DNA of 64,000 nt, taken from assembly GCF_900573885.1 (NCBI RefSeq), contig NZ_UPSE01000594.1, positions 1 through 64,000 of the forward strand. The letters are read 5' to 3'. This stretch comes from Pseudomonas viridiflava. GTDB lineage: Bacteria; Pseudomonadota; Gammaproteobacteria; Pseudomonadales; Pseudomonadaceae. This document shows positions 16,594 through 28,132 of this stretch, piece after piece (position 1 is the first letter of the stretch; each line of letters begins with the position of its first letter). Both the position numbers and the translations under genes were made by a program. The notes under the pieces were generated by a model that worked only from the letters and a program-made list of their open reading frames with translations, made no database searches and had not been told where the DNA came from.

Positions 16594-16815
16594 CTAAGTC
16601 GTCGCCAGGTGCAGCACCAGTTTCACCAGGGCAAACAGCACCACCACAAACAGCCCGGTGAACAGCAGGCCGATAAATATGAAGTGGCTGGGCTTGCCGT
16701 GGCGAAAGTCGCGGGCGCGGTTTTTGCCGCTCTGCACACCAAATGCGGCAGCCATCACGCTGTGGAACACTTGCCAGAGGCTTGGCGGTTTATTGTTGTC
16801 GTCGGGGTTGGTCAT
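16594..16815 (-). CDS. DUF2970 domain protein
   Basis: 73 residues. The conserved N-terminal helix LWQVFHSVMAAAFGVQS with the family S-x-x-x-A-x-x-G-V-Q pattern, then KNRARDF, then a membrane helix (about 46-70). DUF2970 proteins are small inner-membrane proteins with no assigned role. GGAG lies just upstream of the ATG. Convergent with the binding-protein gene. Confidence 0.85.
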   Translation of the reverse strand: MTNPDDNNKPPSLWQVFHSVMAAAFGVQSGKNRARDFRHGKPSHFIFIGLLFTGLFVVVLFALVKLVLHLATT

Positions 16816-16952
16816 GGTTCACTCCGTCGGTTGCAGCGCCTGTTGCAACCATAGTCGAAGATCGCCATGAAGCCCGCCGTCCGCCATAATGGCGACCTCG
16901 ATTTTTTGCCCCTTTACCTACGCTCGTTCTTGCAACGCCGTGCGGAGCCTTC

Positions 16953-17255
16953 ATGAAGTACATACACCAGCGCGAACACCTCAACGAAGACGACATTGTC
17001 GTGATCGACTGCTCGCAAACCTGCAACATTCGCCTGATGAACGACGCCAACTTCCGCAGCTTCAAAAACGGCGGCCGGCACACTTACCACGGCGGCGCGT
17101 TCGACAAATTCCCGGCCAAAATCGTGGTGCCCAGCAGCGGCTTCTGGAACATCACCATCGACACCGTGTCGCGCAAAGCCATCAGCGTGACGCGCAAACC
17201 GACCCTCACGCATTCGATCAAAATCGTGCGCAAGTCGCCTTCGCAGTTGCGTTGA
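16953..17255 (+). CDS. DUF1883 domain protein
   Basis: 100 residues, a complete DUF1883 domain: MKYIHQREHLNEDDIVVIDC, FKNGGRHTYHGGAFDKFP and GFWNITIDT motifs. The family is a small beta protein often found alone or fused to TIR-like or other domains; function unknown. GGAG is located about 9 nt before the ATG. No obvious operon partner: upstream gene is divergent and the downstream kinase gene converges. Confidence 0.85.
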   Translation: MKYIHQREHLNEDDIVVIDCSQTCNIRLMNDANFRSFKNGGRHTYHGGAFDKFPAKIVVPSSGFWNITIDTVSRKAISVTRKPTLTHSIKIVRKSPSQLR

Positions 17256-17271
17256 TAGTTCGTGGGTCGGG

Positions 17272-18564
17272 TTATAGCGCCTGAGTGATGGCCTTGAAAT
17301 CCGGTCTCTCGGTCACAGGCGCCGCTACACATTCGCGCTGCAGCTGCCACAGGCGCTCCGGCGCTTCGCCACAGCGTTCCAGCAATTCCTCCAGCAAACA
17401 GCCAAACGCTCGCGCTTCGATGCGTTGCAGCGCCTCGCCTTGCGCGCTTGTCGGGTCGAAGAACGAGGCGGCGCCGAAGTCGCCGAGCAGGCAGTGGCCG
17501 GCATCGTTGACCAGCAGGTTGTGGGCGTACAGGTCGCCATGAAGGATGCCGTTGGCATGCAGATGCGCGCCGGCAGAGGCGACGGCGCGGGCGATGGACA
17601 ACGCTTGCTGCAGCGAGAAACGGCGCCCTTGGTCGTAGCAGTCGCGGGTGCAGCTGGCTAACGACGGCGGCCCGGCGAGCACGCGGTAGTCGGCGCTGAT
17701 GCGCTCCAGCAGCAGGCCAGGCGGCGAGTTCGCTTCGGCCTGCAACGGCCCGGCCACGCCGATCAGGTGCGGATGATTGCCCGCCGCCAGGCACGCGGCC
17801 ATTTCACTGTGGGGCAGGCCGTCGCTGGTGACATCGCCGCGAAACAGCTTGGCGGCCATTGAGCGCGAGGCTTGGCCCGGCGCCAGCCACTGCGCCGCGT
17901 GAATGATGCCCGAGGCGCCTTGGCCCAGCACTTCACCCAGCTGCAACTGCGTTCTGGGAATCGCCGCCACAGGGTGGCTGACCAGCACCGCGCGCTCTGC
18001 CACATCACTCACCGGGTTGCCGGCATACGCCAGCCACGCCAACTGCGGCAATTCCAGCAACCACGCCGGCAAACGCTCGAAGCGGTTGGCGGCGATGCGC
18101 AACAGTTGCAGGTTGGCAAGGGCGCCCAGGCTGTCGGGCAGCGCGCTCAGGCGATTGCCGGCCAGCATCAGCTTTTGCAAACGCGGCCGCTCACCCAGTT
18201 CAGCAGGCAGGTCGCTGACCTGATTGTCGCTCAGGATCAGCCAACGCAACTGCGCCGGCAGCGCGGCAGCGGGTACGTGGACGATGCGGTTAGCCTTGAA
18301 GCCGACCATTTCCAACTGCGCGCAATCACCCAGCACCTCGGGCACGTGGGTGAATGGGTTGTCGGAACAGAACAGCACCTTGAGCTTATGCAGGCGCGGC
18401 AAGTTGGCGGGCAGGGCCGTGAGCTGGTTGCCGGATAGATTCAGCACTTCCAGGCTGTCCGCCAGCGCAAAGATCTCGTCGGGAAACTCAGTCAGCCCGC
18501 AGGACAAATCCAGCCGCTTAATGCCAGCCAGCTCGCCACGGCGCAATTGTTCAAGCGTATGCAT
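17272..18564 (-). CDS. Leucine-rich repeat protein with C-terminal protein kinase domain
   Basis: 430 residues. The first about 195 form seven or eight leucine-rich repeats (LxxLxLSxNQLTxLP type, for example LEVLNLSGNQLTALP). The rest is a protein-kinase fold: glycine loop LGQGASG (about 213), Lys in AAKLFRG (about 235), catalytic loop HGDLYAHN with Asp (about 345), and DFG (about 363). The HRD motif is replaced by HGD, as in several atypical bacterial kinases. Cytoplasmic, with no signal peptide. It lies just downstream of metH on the same strand after a palindrome. Target unknown. Confidence 0.85.
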   Translation of the reverse strand: MHTLEQLRRGELAGIKRLDLSCGLTEFPDEIFALADSLEVLNLSGNQLTALPANLPRLHKLKVLFCSDNPFTHVPEVLGDCAQLEMVGFKANRIVHVPAAALPAQLRWLILSDNQVSDLPAELGERPRLQKLMLAGNRLSALPDSLGALANLQLLRIAANRFERLPAWLLELPQLAWLAYAGNPVSDVAERAVLVSHPVAAIPRTQLQLGEVLGQGASGIIHAAQWLAPGQASRSMAAKLFRGDVTSDGLPHSEMAACLAAGNHPHLIGVAGPLQAEANSPPGLLLERISADYRVLAGPPSLASCTRDCYDQGRRFSLQQALSIARAVASAGAHLHANGILHGDLYAHNLLVNDAGHCLLGDFGAASFFDPTSAQGEALQRIEARAFGCLLEELLERCGEAPERLWQLQRECVAAPVTERPDFKAITQAL

Positions 18565-18589
18565 AAAGGCAATAACACGCGGAAGAGTT

Positions 18590-18617
18590 CCCCTCTCCCG
18601 TTTCGGGAGAGGGGCTA
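18590..18617. repeat. CCCCTCTCCCG palindrome between metH and the LRR kinase gene
   Basis: cccctctcccg-tttc-gggagaggggc forms a tight hairpin in the 86-bp gap between metH and the kinase gene. The same repeat type is at 8831-8872. It could reduce read-through from metH. Confidence 0.55.
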
Positions 18618-18650
18618 GGGGTGAGGGTAAAAACAGCGCAGAGGCAGAGC

Positions 18651-22361
<3,711 letters not shown>

Positions 22362-22679
22362 GTAGGCATTACCTGAAAAAGCGCGGAATGTAAGTGGGCG
22401 CGATAATAGCAAAGCTGCAACCGCCTGGAGCGCATGGGGGGTTTACATGAATTCGGCTCATGTTGGCTCGCTCACGTCCCTTAGAAGCCAGCTTGCTGGC
22501 GAACCCTCCAAACAGCGGTCGCGAAAATTGGTTGCCGCATTCGCCAGCAAGCTGGCTCCTACAAAAGCGTTCCAGCGCATGAGCCCCGATTACAAAAAAA
22601 CGCCGTGAAACCCCGTTCCAGTGCTGCCTGGCGTCACGCATATCGTTAGACTCGCGGCTTGAGATTTCAGGATGTTTCC
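22362..22679. repeat. metH/cti divergent gap with REP-like pair
   Basis: The 318-bp gap holds a facing pair (22478-22566): agaagccagcttgctggcga and tcgccagcaagctggctcct. This is another REP family of pseudomonads, different from the copies at 0.8 and 7.9 kb. No gene is seen. Promoters of both flanking genes must lie here, but no clear boxes stand out. Confidence 0.7.
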
Positions 22680-24959
22680 ATGCCATTCCGCTTTTACGTC
22701 GCAGCAGTCTTGTGGTTCTTCGCCATCGGTGCCGACGCTGACTCCATCTCTTATACCCGCGACGTTCAGCCAATCCTCACCGAGAAATGTGTGGCCTGCC
22801 ACGCCTGCTATGACGCGCCGTGCCAGCTGAATATGGGCAGTGCCGAAGGCGTTTCACGTGGGGCGAGCAAAATTCCGGTGTACGACGGCGCCCGAACAGC
22901 GGCGGTCGACACAACGCGTTTGTTCCTCGACGCCCACAGCCCGGCTGCGTGGCAGCGCAAGGGTTTTTCTTCGGTGCTGGACGCTCAGGGCGGCCAGGCG
23001 GCGTTGATGGCGCGCATGCTGGAGTTGGGGCGGCAGCATCCGGTGGAGCCCAATGCCAAATTGCCTGAGAGCATTCAGTTGGGTGTGGACCGGCCGAATT
23101 CCTGCCCGGCGCCGGGCGAGTTCGACAGCTATGCCAAGGCCCATCCATTGGAAGGCATGCCGTTGGGCGTGACGGGTCTGACGCCAGGCGAATTGCAAAC
23201 GCTGCAACAGTGGCTGGCCGCCGGCGCGCCGCTGGACCAGCAAGCGCTGGTAGCTAACGGTGTGGAGCTGGCGCAAATCAAGCAATGGGAAGACCTGTTC
23301 AATGCGCCTGGCGCCCGCGAAGGGTTGGCCGCGCGTTGGCTGTATGAGCATTTGTTCCTGGCGCACCTGTATTTTCAGAACGGCGATAACCGCCATTTCT
23401 TTCAGGTGGTGCGCTCACGCACGCCAAGCGGTACGCCGGTCGATCTGATTGCCAGTCGCCGACCGAACGACGACCCCGGTACCGTTTTCTACTACCGCCT
23501 GATACCGGTTCAGGGCGTTATCGTGCATAAAACCCACATCACCTATCCGCTGAGCCCACAAAAGCTGGCGCGGGTGAAGGCGTTGTTTTACGGCAACGAC
23601 TGGCAGGTGCAGGCCTCGCCGGGTTACGGCCCGCAACGCCGCGCCAATCCGTTCGATACTTTTGCCGCCATCCCGGCGCGGGCGCGTTATCAGTTCATGC
23701 TGGAAAACGCGGAGTACTTCGTGCAGACCTTTATCCGCGGACCCGTGTGCCGGGGCCAGATCGCTACAGACGTGATCCGCGATAATTTCTGGGTGATGTT
23801 TCAAGACCCCGACCACGACCTGTACATCACCGACCCCAACTACCGCGGCCAGATCACGGAAAAGCTCGCGCTGCCGGGCCAGCTTGACGACCTCGGCGCC
23901 ACCTTGACCATGTGGCGGGCCTACCGCGACAAGCGCAACGATTACGAAGACGCCCGCAAAGAGGCCTATGCCGATTCCCCAGCGCCGAGCTGGTCGCACA
24001 TTTGGGCGGGCAACGATAACGCCGTGCTGTCGATCTTTCGCAATTTCGACAGTGCCACCGTCAAGAAGGGGCTGATCGGCGAGGTGCCGCAAACGCTGTG
24101 GTGGATGGATTACCCGCTGCTGGAGCGCACCTATTACCAGCTCGTGGTCAACTACGACGTGTTTGGCAACGTCTCGCACCAGGCGCAAACGCGGCTGTAT
24201 TTCGACCTGATCCGCAACGGCGCCGAGCAGAACTTTCTGCGCCTGATGCCGGCAGACGCCCGCGAGGCGCTCCTTGATGATTGGTACCAGAACGGCGGCA
24301 AGCTGAAGATGTGGATGGACTATCAGGACATCGATGACAGCAGCCCCACCGGGCTTTTCCTGCCGGTAGAGAACGCCAAGGGCGTTTTCGCAACCCAGTT
24401 GCTGGCGCGTTACGCCGGCTTCAATATGCGCCCCGACCCGATCAACCGCTGCGCCGACGGCAACTGCTATCGCCGCAATTTCCCGGCGCAACAGCAAGAC
24501 GCCGAGCAGGCACTTAGCCGCCTGACCAACAGGCCGGCCGCCGGGCTGAAAGTGATTTATCAACTGCCGGAAGCGACGTTGCTGCGCGTGGAGGAAGAGG
24601 GCGGTGGCTATGACGTTTACAGCCTGCTGCGCAACCGCGCCCACAGCAACGTGGCCTTCATGATGGGCGAAAGCCTGCGCTACCAGCCAGGCCTGGACAC
24701 CCTTACGGTGTACCCGGGCGTGATGAGCAGTTACCCGAACTTCATGTTCAACGTGCCGGTAAAACAGGTGCCCGAGTTTGTTGCCGCGCTTGAACATGCG
24801 CGCGACGCCGCAGCATTCGAGCAGCTCGTGCAGCGCTGGGGCATTCGCCGCACGCACCCGGACTTCTGGCGCTACTTCCACGACCTGGACCGCTACATCC
24901 AGCGCACCGAGCCGGTTGAGGCGGGCATTCTCGACATGAACCGGTACGAGAATTTGTAG
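22680..24959 (+). CDS. cti: Fatty acid cis/trans isomerase
   Basis: 759 residues. A signal peptide (about 1-21) is followed by a c-type heme motif CVACH (37-41) within CVACHACYDAPCQL, as known for Cti. The enzyme is periplasmic and converts cis-unsaturated membrane fatty acids to trans under solvent or heat stress, lowering membrane fluidity. Length and the C-terminal RTHPDFWRYFHDLDRYIQ match the family. Location beside metH is the same as reported for P. putida. The ATG at 22680 directly gives the signal peptide. Confidence 0.93.
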   Translation: MPFRFYVAAVLWFFAIGADADSISYTRDVQPILTEKCVACHACYDAPCQLNMGSAEGVSRGASKIPVYDGARTAAVDTTRLFLDAHSPAAWQRKGFSSVLDAQGGQAALMARMLELGRQHPVEPNAKLPESIQLGVDRPNSCPAPGEFDSYAKAHPLEGMPLGVTGLTPGELQTLQQWLAAGAPLDQQALVANGVELAQIKQWEDLFNAPGAREGLAARWLYEHLFLAHLYFQNGDNRHFFQVVRSRTPSGTPVDLIASRRPNDDPGTVFYYRLIPVQGVIVHKTHITYPLSPQKLARVKALFYGNDWQVQASPGYGPQRRANPFDTFAAIPARARYQFMLENAEYFVQTFIRGPVCRGQIATDVIRDNFWVMFQDPDHDLYITDPNYRGQITEKLALPGQLDDLGATLTMWRAYRDKRNDYEDARKEAYADSPAPSWSHIWAGNDNAVLSIFRNFDSATVKKGLIGEVPQTLWWMDYPLLERTYYQLVVNYDVFGNVSHQAQTRLYFDLIRNGAEQNFLRLMPADAREALLDDWYQNGGKLKMWMDYQDIDDSSPTGLFLPVENAKGVFATQLLARYAGFNMRPDPINRCADGNCYRRNFPAQQQDAEQALSRLTNRPAAGLKVIYQLPEATLLRVEEEGGGYDVYSLLRNRAHSNVAFMMGESLRYQPGLDTLTVYPGVMSSYPNFMFNVPVKQVPEFVAALEHARDAAAFEQLVQRWGIRRTHPDFWRYFHDLDRYIQRTEPVEAGILDMNRYENL

Positions 24960-25144
24960 GTTTTTGCAGGTTGGGTTGAACCGCAGGTGAAGCCCAACAT
25001 CTCTCCCTGCTCCTTGATTTATGGACCTTTTCCCTCGCCGTTACGGTCAACCCTGTAACGCGAGGTGGCGCGCTGTGGTGTCGGTTTGCCATGTGCGCGC
25101 CGGGTTCTGGCGCCAGAAGGCGTCGTGGTTGGGAGCAGGGATAT
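24960..25144. repeat. Partial MITE relic
   Basis: Bases 24966-25000 (caggttgggttgaaccgcagg, then gaagcccaac) match one end of the elements at 14239 and 60033. The opposite end is missing. Nothing else is seen before the acyltransferase start. Confidence 0.4.
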
Positions 25145-26170
25145 ATGCTGATTTCTGTGCAGGCGCTACGTGCGCTGGCGGCGTGGTTGGTGGTGGGTCA
25201 CCACATCATGCAGGTGTTTTTCGATTTCAAAGCCGACAGTGCGTTAGGCCAGTTTTTTATCGACAAGGGCGCCGTGGGCGTCGACATTTTTTTTGTGATC
25301 AGCGGCTTCGTCATCTACCTGTCCACCCAGGGCAAAGACATCGCGGCCGGGCGTTTCCTGCTTAACCGTGTGCTGCGCATTGTGCCGGCGTACTGGCTGT
25401 TTTCGCTGTTGGCCGCGCTGCTTATCGTCTATGCCCAGCCGGTAATGCCGGGGCAGAGTTTTGAGCTGCAACATTTCCTGCTGTCACTGATGTTCATTCC
25501 CGCCGACAACCCCGGCGGCTTCGGCCTGTACCCGACGCTCAGCGTGGGCTGGACGCTCAATTACGAAATGTTCTTCTACCTGTTGTTCGCCCTCGGCTTT
25601 AGCGTGCCGGAACGCTATCGGCTGTGGCTGATTGCCGGTGCACTGTTTCTGGTGGGCACCGTAGCAACCCGTGAGAGCTGGGTGAGCGACTTCTACCGCA
25701 ACAGCATCGTTTACGAGTTTCTCTTCGGCATCGTGCTCGGCATGGTCTATCAACGCGGCTGGATTCAGCCGGGCCGCTGGCTGCCGGTGATGGTCATCGT
25801 GGGCTCGCTGCTGGCGATCTACCACCTCGACACCGCCATGCGCATGCTGCATTGGGGCGTGCCGAGTGCGCTGATCGTGGCCAGCTGCATCTCGCTGGAA
25901 GGCTACTTTCGTGGTAGCCGGGTGCTCAAATCGCTGGGCGATTGCTCGTATTCGGTATACCTGGTGCACGTGCTGGTGCTGTCGCTGGGCTGGTACCTGA
26001 CCCAGCGTTTCAACCTCAATATTTATTGGGTGATCGGCGCCTGCATTCCCGCTATCGTGCTCGCCTCCTGGGGGAGCTACGAGCTGATCGAGAAGCGCTT
26101 TTTCCAGCAGGCTAAAGCCTGGCTGGACCATCCAAAGCCCCTTACGACCAGAACGGCTATTCCTGACTGA
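25145..26170 (+). CDS. Acyltransferase 3 family membrane protein
   Basis: 341 residues with about ten membrane helices, of the acyltransferase_3/OafA family. The N-terminal RALAAWLVVGHHI carries the conserved His pair (near 18-19) and GAVGVDIFFVISGFVI near 45-60 is the second signature. These enzymes O-acylate polysaccharides, lipopolysaccharide or osmoprotectants. No polysaccharide genes are near, so the substrate is unknown. ATG at 25145 is preceded by GGGAGCAGGGAT. The gene is intact. Confidence 0.88.
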   Translation: MLISVQALRALAAWLVVGHHIMQVFFDFKADSALGQFFIDKGAVGVDIFFVISGFVIYLSTQGKDIAAGRFLLNRVLRIVPAYWLFSLLAALLIVYAQPVMPGQSFELQHFLLSLMFIPADNPGGFGLYPTLSVGWTLNYEMFFYLLFALGFSVPERYRLWLIAGALFLVGTVATRESWVSDFYRNSIVYEFLFGIVLGMVYQRGWIQPGRWLPVMVIVGSLLAIYHLDTAMRMLHWGVPSALIVASCISLEGYFRGSRVLKSLGDCSYSVYLVHVLVLSLGWYLTQRFNLNIYWVIGACIPAIVLASWGSYELIEKRFFQQAKAWLDHPKPLTTRTAIPD

Positions 26171-26235
26171 TTTACTAGGGCTTTATTCGCGAGCCCCATG
26201 GGCGTAAACTGCGCCCATGTTTGCGAGGAGTTGCC

Positions 26236-26820
26236 ATGACCGCCATCACCATTACTGACGCTGCCCACGATTACCTGGCCGACCTGCTGAGCAAGCAGAG
26301 CACCACGGGCATCGGTATTCGTATTTTTATCACCCAGCCGGGTACCCAATACGCTGAAACCTGCATCGCCTACTGCAAGCCGGGCGAAGAAAAGCCGGAC
26401 GATCATGCCGTGGCGCTGAAAAGCTTCACCGCTTATATCGACGCCTTCAGCGAAGCGTTTCTGGAAGACGCGGTAGTCGACTACGCCACCGACCGCATGG
26501 GTGGTCAGCTGACCATCAAGGCGCCGAACGCCAAAGTGCCGATGGTCAACGAAGACAGCCCGATCAACGAGCGCATCAGCTATTACCTGCAGACCGAAAT
26601 CAACCCGGGGCTGGCCAGCCACGGCGGTGAAGTCAGCCTCATCGACGTCGTTGAAGACGGCATCGCGGTACTGAAATTCGGTGGGGGCTGCCAAGGCTGT
26701 GGCCAAGTCGACCTGACGCTCAAGGAAGGCATCGAGAAAACCTTGCTCGAACGTATTCCCGAGCTTAAAGGCGTTCGCGACGTGACCGACCATACCAACA
26801 AGGAAAACGCTTATTACTAA
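26236..26820 (+). CDS. nfuA: Fe-S biogenesis protein NfuA
   Basis: 194 residues. The N-terminal domain is a degenerate A-type carrier lacking its cysteines; the C-terminal NifU-like domain has GGGCQGCGQ with Cys152 and Cys155, which hold a [4Fe-4S] cluster at the dimer interface. NfuA delivers clusters to aconitase, LipA and others under oxidative or iron stress. GAGGAG lies 5 nt before the ATG. Monocistronic, with its own terminator. Confidence 0.96.
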   Translation: MTAITITDAAHDYLADLLSKQSTTGIGIRIFITQPGTQYAETCIAYCKPGEEKPDDHAVALKSFTAYIDAFSEAFLEDAVVDYATDRMGGQLTIKAPNAKVPMVNEDSPINERISYYLQTEINPGLASHGGEVSLIDVVEDGIAVLKFGGGCQGCGQVDLTLKEGIEKTLLERIPELKGVRDVTDHTNKENAYY

Positions 26821-26837
26821 GCGGTTTTAGCGAGAGC

Positions 26838-26867
26838 AAAAGAGGCGACCATCGAGTCGCCTTTTTT
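26838..26867 (+). terminator. Intrinsic terminator of nfuA
   Basis: AGGCGAC-catcga-GTCGCCT hairpin followed by TTTTTT, 20 nt past the nfuA stop. Confidence 0.9.
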
Positions 26868-27011
26868 ATGCGTACGCGTTTTACCTACGGTCGTTGCTCG
26901 GGTTTCCTGTGCGCTTTAGCGTGTCTCGCCAAAGCTTTCAGAGCGGTCATACATGCCTTAGTCCAGGCTTTTAATAGGGTTCAAGTATCTGAATTTGCTT
27001 GAGCTCCTGCC

Positions 27012-27389
27012 ATGAACAACCGCTGCTTCCGCCTCATCTTCAGCAAGCCGCTTGGCTTTTTAATTCCCGTCGCTGAAATTGCGAACGCGCAGCGCAAGCC
27101 GGGGCAGCAGAAAGTCTGTTCAGCGGCATCCGTTCCGTTAATTCCTCCCATCCTTTCGTTAAAACGCCTCGTGCTTTCCGTGCTGCTGGCAGCTACGCCC
27201 GGTTGGGCTGCGGCGGAAATTCTGCTGGATCGAAACTTTGGCGGTACTTCTGTGGGCAGTGCTGCCAATGGTGTTCCGGTCATCGAGATTGCCAAGGGGA
27301 GAACGGTGAAGATGTCCTGTTCGCTGCCCTACAACCTGTCCAGAAAAAGTGGCAAGCCGGGAGCGTCCAGGAACTGCTTGACCGTATGA
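27012..27389 (+). CDS. N-terminal part of split SET-domain gene (exported leader)
   Basis: A frame of 125 codons. Its second half contains a probable signal peptide (LVLSVLLAATPGWAAAEILL, residues about 53-72), so the true start may be a GTG near 27167 rather than the ATG at 27012. After about residue 105 the frame loses sense and ends in TGA. The natural continuation (KKWQAGSVQELLDRMT) lies in another frame that leads into the SET domain. One base gained or lost near 27330-27350 would join the two. Either the gene is broken, or there is a sequence error. Confidence 0.45.
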   Translation: MNNRCFRLIFSKPLGFLIPVAEIANAQRKPGQQKVCSAASVPLIPPILSLKRLVLSVLLAATPGWAAAEILLDRNFGGTSVGSAANGVPVIEIAKGRTVKMSCSLPYNLSRKSGKPGASRNCLTV

Positions 27390-27997
27390 CTTTAACGCTG
27401 GGAACCGACCTTAATCAGGCTATCGCGGCGCAGGCTGCACTGGCCGGGGCTGGCAAAGTGCGCGCCAGCATAAAGGAGATCAAAGACGATATCGCCCAGC
27501 AAGCCCGCTGGTTGACCACTCTGCCGGGTGAACAACGGGCGCGCTACATGGAAAGCTGGATGGAAGTCGAAGACGTTCCGGGCATGGGAAGAGGGCTTAA
27601 GGCGGCTCGCGATATTCCGCCTTTCACCGTTTTGGCGCCTTACGCCGGCAAGTATCTGGAGGGGGACGCAATCAATGCCGAATGGGCGAGGGTGGGCATG
27701 AACTTCACCAACTATACGTTCGGCACCCAAAACGATAATTCGCTCATCAGCGCCTTCGGAGACGGCGTGGGAAATATGTCCAGTCTGATCAACAAAGGGA
27801 TGGACGAAGCTCAGAACAATCTGACAGCCTTTCGTCTGGGTACCAAGTTGCTGTACTTGACGCCAATGCGGCCAGTCCTGGCGGGCGAGCCGCTGATGTA
27901 TGACTACGGCGATAGTTACGATTACCGTGGCTGGCCAAGCCACCCGATCGAGGTTGAACACGCCGATCACAGCGACAATGAAAAGGGCCCCGAGTAA
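27386..27997 (+). CDS. SET domain protein (lysine methyltransferase-like)
   Basis: 203 codons from the ATG at 27386; the frame is open from about 27203 and looks coding from about 27340. SET-domain motifs are visible: GMGRGLKAARDIPPFTVLAPYAG (the GRG..A...I.....YxG entry), a SSLINK segment where the N-H-S pocket normally is, and the closing GEPLMYDYGDSYDY (Y-D-Y). SET proteins methylate lysine using S-adenosylmethionine. In bacteria they are rare and often effectors or horizontally acquired. With the leader upstream the complete product would be exported. The N-H-S variant leaves catalysis uncertain. Confidence 0.65.
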   Translation: MTLTLGTDLNQAIAAQAALAGAGKVRASIKEIKDDIAQQARWLTTLPGEQRARYMESWMEVEDVPGMGRGLKAARDIPPFTVLAPYAGKYLEGDAINAEWARVGMNFTNYTFGTQNDNSLISAFGDGVGNMSSLINKGMDEAQNNLTAFRLGTKLLYLTPMRPVLAGEPLMYDYGDSYDYRGWPSHPIEVEHADHSDNEKGPE

Positions 27998-28054
27998 ACA
28001 ACGCCGCCCGAGCGCTGTGAAAACCTTGGGCAACGCTAGCTGAATGGCGTCCAT

Positions 28055-28094
28055 AAAAAAGACCCGGCACACATCCGTGTTTCCGGTCTTTTTT
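28055..28094. terminator. Bidirectional terminator between SET gene and ybiT
   Basis: AAAAAAGACC and GGTCTTTTTT arms enclose an imperfect cggcac...gtgtttccg loop region. With A and T runs on both sides it can serve the convergent SET-domain gene (plus) and ybiT (minus). Confidence 0.8.
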
Positions 28095-28132
28095 GTTCAC
28101 TGGAATGATCGCTTTAACAGCTTCAGCAGCGC

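Noticed and set aside
22362..22679. Cobalamin riboswitch before metH
   Set aside because: No B12-box-like conserved core could be found; the gap is filled by a REP-like pair.
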